From Nereocystis luetkeana (taxonomy: Eukaryota; Sar; Phaeophyceae; Laminariales; Laminariaceae): a DNA stretch of 64,000 bases. The notes beneath the pieces were generated by a model that worked only from the letters and a program-made list of their open reading frames with translations, had not been told where the DNA came from and did not search any database. The stretch's first letter is position 1; every line of letters starts with the position of its first letter. Location: positions 8,900,388 through 8,964,387 of the forward strand of contig JARUPZ010000008.1 in NCBI GenBank assembly GCA_031213475.1, read 5' to 3'. Positions 58,484 through 64,000 of the stretch are shown here, one piece after another. A program made the translations under genes and the position numbers.

Positions 58484-59117
58484 ATTAGTGTGTTCTTCGC
58501 GCGGAATCAGCGCCTGATCACCACACCGCACGTACGTGCCGACGTACGTCATTCCGCTGGAGGAGTTCGCCCTTGGGGCGCCTCGACAGCATCTGCTACT
58601 CAAAACTCGACTATCGTCAACCCCTCTGCATATTACTTTGGGGGATTCTTACGGTAGTCGCAGGCCAATCCGACACGCACCACTAGAATAAGACATCCAA
58701 CAGCACTAGACAACCAACAGCTATTATTAAACCGAAAAATAGGACTTCGGCAGTTTTGGGTGCGTGCTCCGGTTGTAATTTCGTAGCATCACCTCGAATC
58801 AAGCGGCACGTGCCCCGTATGTACGTACCGTGGGCGAACGCCACGCCTCAACACCGGTACAACTGGCCAAAAAATATTACAAGAAGCACGGCCAGAAATG
58901 GTCTGCTCGACGGGAAAGCGGCAGAAAAAAACGTGGGGGTACCGACCACCGGGGCAAAAGTTCCTAAACGATTTTACTCCCTGGTACACTCACTCCCCAA
59001 CCCAGCTTAGAACATGAACAAGAATCATGTACATTAATAATAATAATGTTTTGTCGGCATTACGAAACGGGCAACGCCAGACGCTCTGACGGGTATGTCA
59101 AGGCGTTCTCCGCACGC

Positions 59118-59214
59118 TTAACCCTTTTAGAACCGCAGTCCCGTTCTGGGGACAAACCAGTCAAATTTCAAGTAGTTTTGTCCCCAAATGGGACTGCGGT
59201 TCTAAAGGGGTTAA
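59118..59214. mobile_element. TTAA-bounded palindromic MITE (family C), 97 bp
   Basis: Best preserved copy. TTAACCCTTTTAGAACCGCA at the left and TGCGGTTCTAAAGGGGTTAA at the right are near-perfect inverted repeats, with intact TTAA at both borders. TTAA targets and ends beginning CCC are the signature of piggyBac-type transposons. Confidence 0.85.
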
Positions 59215-59219
59215 TGAAC

Positions 59220-60070
59220 CTTGTCGTGCAGCCGAAAACCACACGAAGCTCGCGAAAAACAAATCAGTAGTGCGGCTAAGGGTACTACTGGAACACATTG
59301 AAGTGCGGTTACAAGAAGGTGTACAGAGAGGCTAATGTCGCGCAGGTTACTCGTATCGGGATACATGCGTAACAGATGGAACTCCACCCAAATCTTGTCC
59401 CTTTTCGGGTATTTGCGTAGCAAAAATCGCCGAGAAACTGCCATAAAATCTACAAAACAACGCTGCGCCACGATTGACCTCCCGTGGCTACAGGCCTCAA
59501 AATTGACGCCCCCGAAACATACACAAAACGTTCTCACACACACTCGATACTCTCGCGCGAGTCCACACTGTCAGCACGTACCTGAGTGGATGCACTACAG
59601 AATTAACATACCGAGATATACAACATGTCCCAGACAACCAAAGCACTGCCCGCGACCACCAAGGACAGGCCATAAGGGTCTGTCATGTGTACTCCGCAAC
59701 GTCTGGGCGGTATTTAATAAAAGGTCTCTTGACTCCGCCAAGGCGGGACAAGGACTGCCCAGATAGCGCTTTCTGTGACAAAAGCGTCCGAAGGCCAACA
59801 ACGCTCACGAACAGCAAAATCGGGTGTCACGGACTGACTCCGGCGGAGGCACGTGGAATACATATGCCTCAAGACTTCGACAAGAAAGTACCGCGCGAGG
59901 AAGACGCACGAACATACATACAACAAATCACAATCATAACTCGCAACGCAGAGTACCTAGGGATGGCGGGGGACGGCAGAAAAGCGGAACGCTTTTCAAC
60001 CGAGAGAAAAAAACCCGGGTGGCATGTTGTCTACCTGGCAAACAACTGTTAAAATAATAGGTGCTGAAAT
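59220..60070. other. 3' flank of the epimerase gene; no gene seen
   Basis: Open frames are below 150 codons and unrecognised. The epimerase 3' UTR and polyadenylation site should lie near 60070-59800, but no clear signal was found. Confidence 0.4.
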
Positions 60071-60074
60071 ACAT

Positions 60075-63000
60075 TTAGCACGTGGGGGTGAAATCGGCGT
60101 CGGAAGCTTCGTCGAAACAGGCGCCGTTGGCGACCTTCAGCTCGACGTCATCGAGGCCGGTGTTGCCCGACATGATGGTTCCCGTAGCGTCATCGAAGCG
60201 GATCGTTGTGGCATCCTCGAACTTGTTGTCGAGGAACTGGGTGCCGTCGGCCTCCTTGAGCTTGATGCTCTCGTCACCGCCGACGATGGTGTTGTCCTGG
60301 AAGATGTTGTTCTGGGACCGTCCGGAGTCCACCACATCGGGCGCGTCGGAACCGAGGTACGAGAAGGTGTTATACCTGAGCAGGGAAGGGGTTAACGGCA
60401 AGATGTCGTGGGGTCGAGGAAGTAGGGTGAGTTACGCTGCGCCAAATATCGGCGTGTGCATTGCACGAACCAACCGCCTTCATGAAAACGAGGTTCAGCA
60501 GGACCGACAAAAAAACATGAGAGCTCCGACAACGGACGAATAGGTGGGGCGGAGGGGAGGGCGTATGTATCGTCGGGGTCTACAATCGAGAACATTGATC
60601 AATAGGCCGTGTTTTCTCACTTGTAGGAGCCGCTGATGACGTTGTTGGAGAAGACGTTGTCGCCGCATCCCACGGAGAACCTGATGCCGTACTTGTTGTC
60701 CTCGAAGGTGTTGTCGGACACATCGGCGTTGAAAGACTCCAACATCGCCAGGCCAGCGTCGCCGTTGTCGTGGACGTAGTTGCCTGGAGCGAAGGAAAAG
60801 TTAACACGTCAGCGAGTGAGGTCAATATCGGATGAAAACATCACAATAGAACCAGATACAGCACGTATACATGGCGGAAGATAGCGTATCCAAAAATATT
60901 GAACGTTAAGTGCTTCGCGCCCAATATACTTGGGCCTCCCCAATTTGCAAAGTATGCACCCACAGGTGACTCCGAAGAAAAACGCTGTACAAATTTTCTC
61001 TCGACGCTTGCACCTAAAACTTGGCACAAGAGCATGCTCCTCACCTTTGACAATGGCGTCGTCGCTGCTCCGGTGAAGGAAGATGCCGGCAGACGTCTCG
61101 GCACCGCCGTACACCTCGTTTCCCTGGGAGGTTAGAGCAAATCGAGAGAAAAGGGGGGGAAGAGACGGGTTAGGGGGGGGGTAAATAAAAGGAAGGTAGC
61201 ACGCATTGACAGCAGCCACCCCAGGCGCTGTTTTGTGGGGGGTAACATATTCGACTCTCGGAGGAACCAACAGAGAATTATCAATTAGCTTCCAGTGCGC
61301 AAGTTCCTCAGACTGTAATGCCAGGCATACTACGACCACTCGTCATGCGGTACTGCTGCGGCACAAAGTAAGCGAAGCGTGCCAAACAAATCGTACCTGG
61401 ATGGACACGCCGTTGCAGCGCTTGGAGGCGATGATGCCGTGGTACCCGTTGTTGTAGACGGTGTTGTCGTGGATGGTCAAGAAGTCGCTGTCGTCGTGGG
61501 GGTCGAACCCGTAGCCGGAGTTGTCGTGCATGAGGTTCCTCCTCCAGTCTCCCTGCTGGTGGCCGTACGTGTAGACCCCGAAGTTCATGTGGTGGATGTC
61601 CGAGTCGTAGATGTTGCCGTACACGTTGGAATCGTCGAACACTTCCGGGTTGCTCTTGTCCGCGCAGAACCCGCGGACCTGGACCGATCATATTGTTGAT
61701 GGGGTCAGAAAATGGCCGAGCGCGGGTGGGAGAAAGGAGTAGGGGATTATTAGAAGTGTTGACAAATGAAATAGTGTGATCAGTATAACACCGTGCTTCG
61801 CAAAGAGTGTCCTCTTCCGAGCTGCTACAATAGCTGCACTTCGGTTCACTGTTTCTACAGGGGATAGTATCAGGCCACGGCTTACTATCTTGTGGATGTA
61901 CTGTTATACTGTTTCTCGGCGGCCCACCTTCCACGTGAGGCCATAGCTCTCGCTGTCGTGGTAACCGAGGTAGCCCATCTCGCTGTCCTCGATGTCCATC
62001 CGCGCCTCTCCCATCTCTTTCTTGGCCCTGCCGAGGCACGTCTGGCCGTCAAGCTTCTCCGAGACGGCGCTGATGTACGACCGACCGTCGGTCTCGTCTT
62101 CGTCGGGGGCGTTGGTGGAGGTATCCCACGAGAACACCTGGTAGGCGGTAGGCATAACAAAAAAAAAGCACAAAAGGTGGCATGTCATTGTCATGGGAGC
62201 ACGGTGACAGGTTTCGTGTTGCACCGGAAGATACTTACAGCAAACACTGGCATCAATGTTTAACCCCCCCTGAAAAGGCAGAGAGAAGGGTGACTCGAAA
62301 TATGCTGTATGGCAAGCATCGCGGAAGCTTGGAAACACGAAGCAAAGGCTATCTCGGCGTTCGGAATGTGACGAGCTTTTGTTGGTTCAATGCCACAAGG
62401 ATGCTTCTAACATCGCTATCGAGCACTCATCAAGTTGCGGCAAGCGGCGGCTTACTATTACGGGGGGCCATAGTTAACAGGACCAAATATTGTTAGTAAA
62501 AATGGTTAAATATATAGGTTTTTATGTATACCATTGGTCCTGTTAACTAGGGTCCCCCGTAATACGGCATCCAACCTCAAAAGGGTGGCAGTGGCGTACG
62601 TGCGATTGTCGTCGGTATTGCCGTTGGCATAGTATCGATAAATCCGTTAAGCCCGAAACCCGAGAAAAAATATAAAAATAAAAAATAAAACGTTTCCGTT
62701 GCCGTTTTTTCTCTTTCATTCATGAAACGTGCTTAATTAACCCGTTAGAACTGCAGTCTCGTTTTGGGGACGAACCAGTCAAATTTCAAGCAATTTGTCC
62801 CCATAACGGGACTGCGGTCCTACAAGGGTTAACAAAGGTTGGCACCACAGAAGTGACGGAAGTCTATGTCTAGGAAGTCTATGTACCCCGGGTCACGACC
62901 CACATAACTTGGCCACATGGAAGTATTGCATCATACGTATGAACTCGTAGTGTTTTCAGCATCCTTGGTGATTTTTCGAAGACGGAGAGTAGTTACGACA

Positions 63001-63892
63001 TACCAGGTACCAGGGTATACTGTAGCTACCTTGGTGCTCAAGAAGTCGAGGCTTCCGCCGTGAGCGCGCAGGTTGATGAAGGTGTCCTTAGTACTGAGAA
63101 GGCGTAGCTCGTCGGCATCGCCGCCAGCCGAGGAGCCGTGTACCTGAACACCCAAAAGACGGGGGCGGAGGGACGGACGGAGGGGGAGGGGGAGGGGGAG
63201 CGGGGGGGGGAGGGGGGGGCTGAGGATTTCCATACCGACGAGACAGGTCGGTTGGTGATATTGAACACACTATTCCCTGTGACCTTGAAAAAGGGGCTGC
63301 CGAAGAACGAAGGGGGCCTGTTTTCCATCGCAGATGGTACTATCAAGCTACGCGTAGCGGCGGGTGATCAGCGGCATCAAAGTTGCGAATGGCGATGGAA
63401 AAGCTTCGAACGGTGGCCCAAGGAATTCCACGGGAACCTTTCCGATCCTGGGTGCACACGCACAAGCACATCTCGGCAGAGCGCCAAGACGAAGCAACGC
63501 GCGTGCGTGTGGACAACAAGCGGGCAAGGGAATATCAGCCGGCTTACCTTCAGCGTGATGCCGTCTTCTACGAACAGCTCCTCGGTGAGCAACCACGTCC
63601 CAGTCACGGTGTCGCTGATATCGCCGGTGTCGGGGTCGACGGCGTACAACGGCGCCTTACCCCCCCGGTTTTCCCAGATCTGTCTCAGTGTGACACAGCC
63701 GCCGCGGGTGCTGCCGTCGCCGGACTCGAGGTACAGGCGCTCGGACCCGGAGGAGTATCGGATGGATACCGCCTGGCTCGAGTCGCACTCCGGCTTGGGG
63801 ATGGGCTCGTTCGGCGACTCGGTGTCTGCCGCGGCGGCTAGCTTGAGAGCGAGCATGCTCAGCATGGTAGCTTTTCCGAGAATCTTCGGCAT
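60075..63892 (-). CDS. Mannuronan C5-epimerase, secreted, eight exons
   Basis: Converts beta-D-mannuronate to alpha-L-guluronate inside alginate polymer, acting in the secretory pathway or cell wall. I placed eight exons by GT-AG borders and unbroken phase: 63892-63548, 63283-63236, 63143-63030, 62137-61928, 61678-61397, 61123-61045, 60783-60621 and 60375-60075, giving 513 codons plus TAA. The chosen ATG is followed by a signal peptide (LSMLALKLAAAADTE, cleavage probably near residue 23). The rest is a right-handed parallel beta-helix with many DN-rich turns. The motif YGFDPHDD (Tyr295, Asp298, His300, Asp301) matches the catalytic Y-G-F-D-P-H-E of bacterial AlgE epimerases. No WSC, imelysin or R-module is visible, so this is a catalytic-domain-only form. 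All introns are 90-900 bp; intron 3 holds two MITEs. The 48-bp exon 2 (16 codons) is the least certain. The gene looks intact; the promoter lies at or beyond the window edge. Confidence 0.95.
62458..62562. mobile_element. TA-bounded palindromic MITE (family D) in epimerase intron 3
   Basis: Left TTACGGGGGGCCATAGTTAA and right TTAACTAGGGTCCCCCGTAA form ~27-bp inverted repeats continuing through the CAGGACC arm. Flanked by TA on both sides, as expected for Tc1/mariner-type targets. The AT-rich centre (ATTGTTAGTAAAAATGG) is shared with 9.95-10.04 kb. Confidence 0.8.
62737..62832. mobile_element. TTAA-bounded palindromic MITE (family C) in epimerase intron 3
   Basis: TTAACCCGTTAGAACTGCAG to TGCGGTCCTACAAGGGTTAA, with TTAA at both borders. 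It lies wholly in the third intron of the mannuronan C5-epimerase gene, more than 190 bp from the exon 3 donor. Confidence 0.85.
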
Positions 63893-64000
63893 GATGGTGA
63901 CTGCTGTGCGCTGTTTCGTAGTTTTGAGATCTGTGCGGACAGAGGGGCGTGCAGGCGCGGAGGACGGTCGTGATTTGTCAGCACTGCGCAAACTGCTGTA

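Overview
The window looks like nuclear DNA of a brown alga (Phaeophyceae). The strongest evidence is an intact eight-exon gene for a secreted mannuronan C5-epimerase at the right end; among eukaryotes this alginate-modifying family is characteristic of brown algae. GT-AG introns, scattered fossil retroelements, several MITE families and many simple and tandem repeats also fit a repeat-rich stramenopile genome. Gene density is very low: I can support only two host genes.

Layout. 1-5.2 kb: no convincing gene; a degraded Lys-rich reading frame, a cluster of a short palindromic motif (TACCWGGTA), a ~35-bp tandem repeat and a ~250-bp direct repeat. 5.2-6.9 kb: remnant of a non-LTR retrotransposon (LINE), endonuclease part on + and a reverse-transcriptase scrap on -. 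7-18.9 kb: gene desert with dispersed repeats, a tRNA-like promoter box and a repeat element carrying three internal copies of one unit. 18.9-20.1 kb: Ty1/copia fossil on -. 20-24.6 kb: no recognised gene; G-rich minisatellite. 24.9-26.4 kb: fossil RT/RNase H of a DIRS-like (tyrosine-recombinase) retroelement. 26.4-27.2 kb: tandem repeats. 28.35-30.78 kb: membrane-protein gene of the XK-related type on -. 31.9-34.2 kb: four tandem copies of a ~620-bp unit. 35.9-37.0 kb: direct-repeat structure like a miniature LTR element. 37.1-44.4 kb: DIRS-like fossil on - abutting a Ty1/copia fossil on +, with a possible Gag remnant beyond it. 44.4-60 kb: mostly repeats, including MITEs, a ~60-bp minisatellite with a MITE inside it, GC-rich repeats and a long TCC microsatellite. 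60.07-63.89 kb: the epimerase gene on -, with two MITEs in its third intron.

The two host genes are not obviously linked in function. One makes a wall enzyme that turns mannuronate into guluronate residues in alginate; the other is a multi-pass membrane protein, possibly of the scramblase-related XK family. The rest is best read as a record of mobile-element activity. Its most useful parts are MITE families with definable ends: a ~247-bp family with 4-bp target duplications, proven by an insertion into a minisatellite unit; a ~95-bp palindromic family bounded by TTAA; and a ~105-bp palindromic family bounded by TA. All calls come from reading the sequence; no database search was run.
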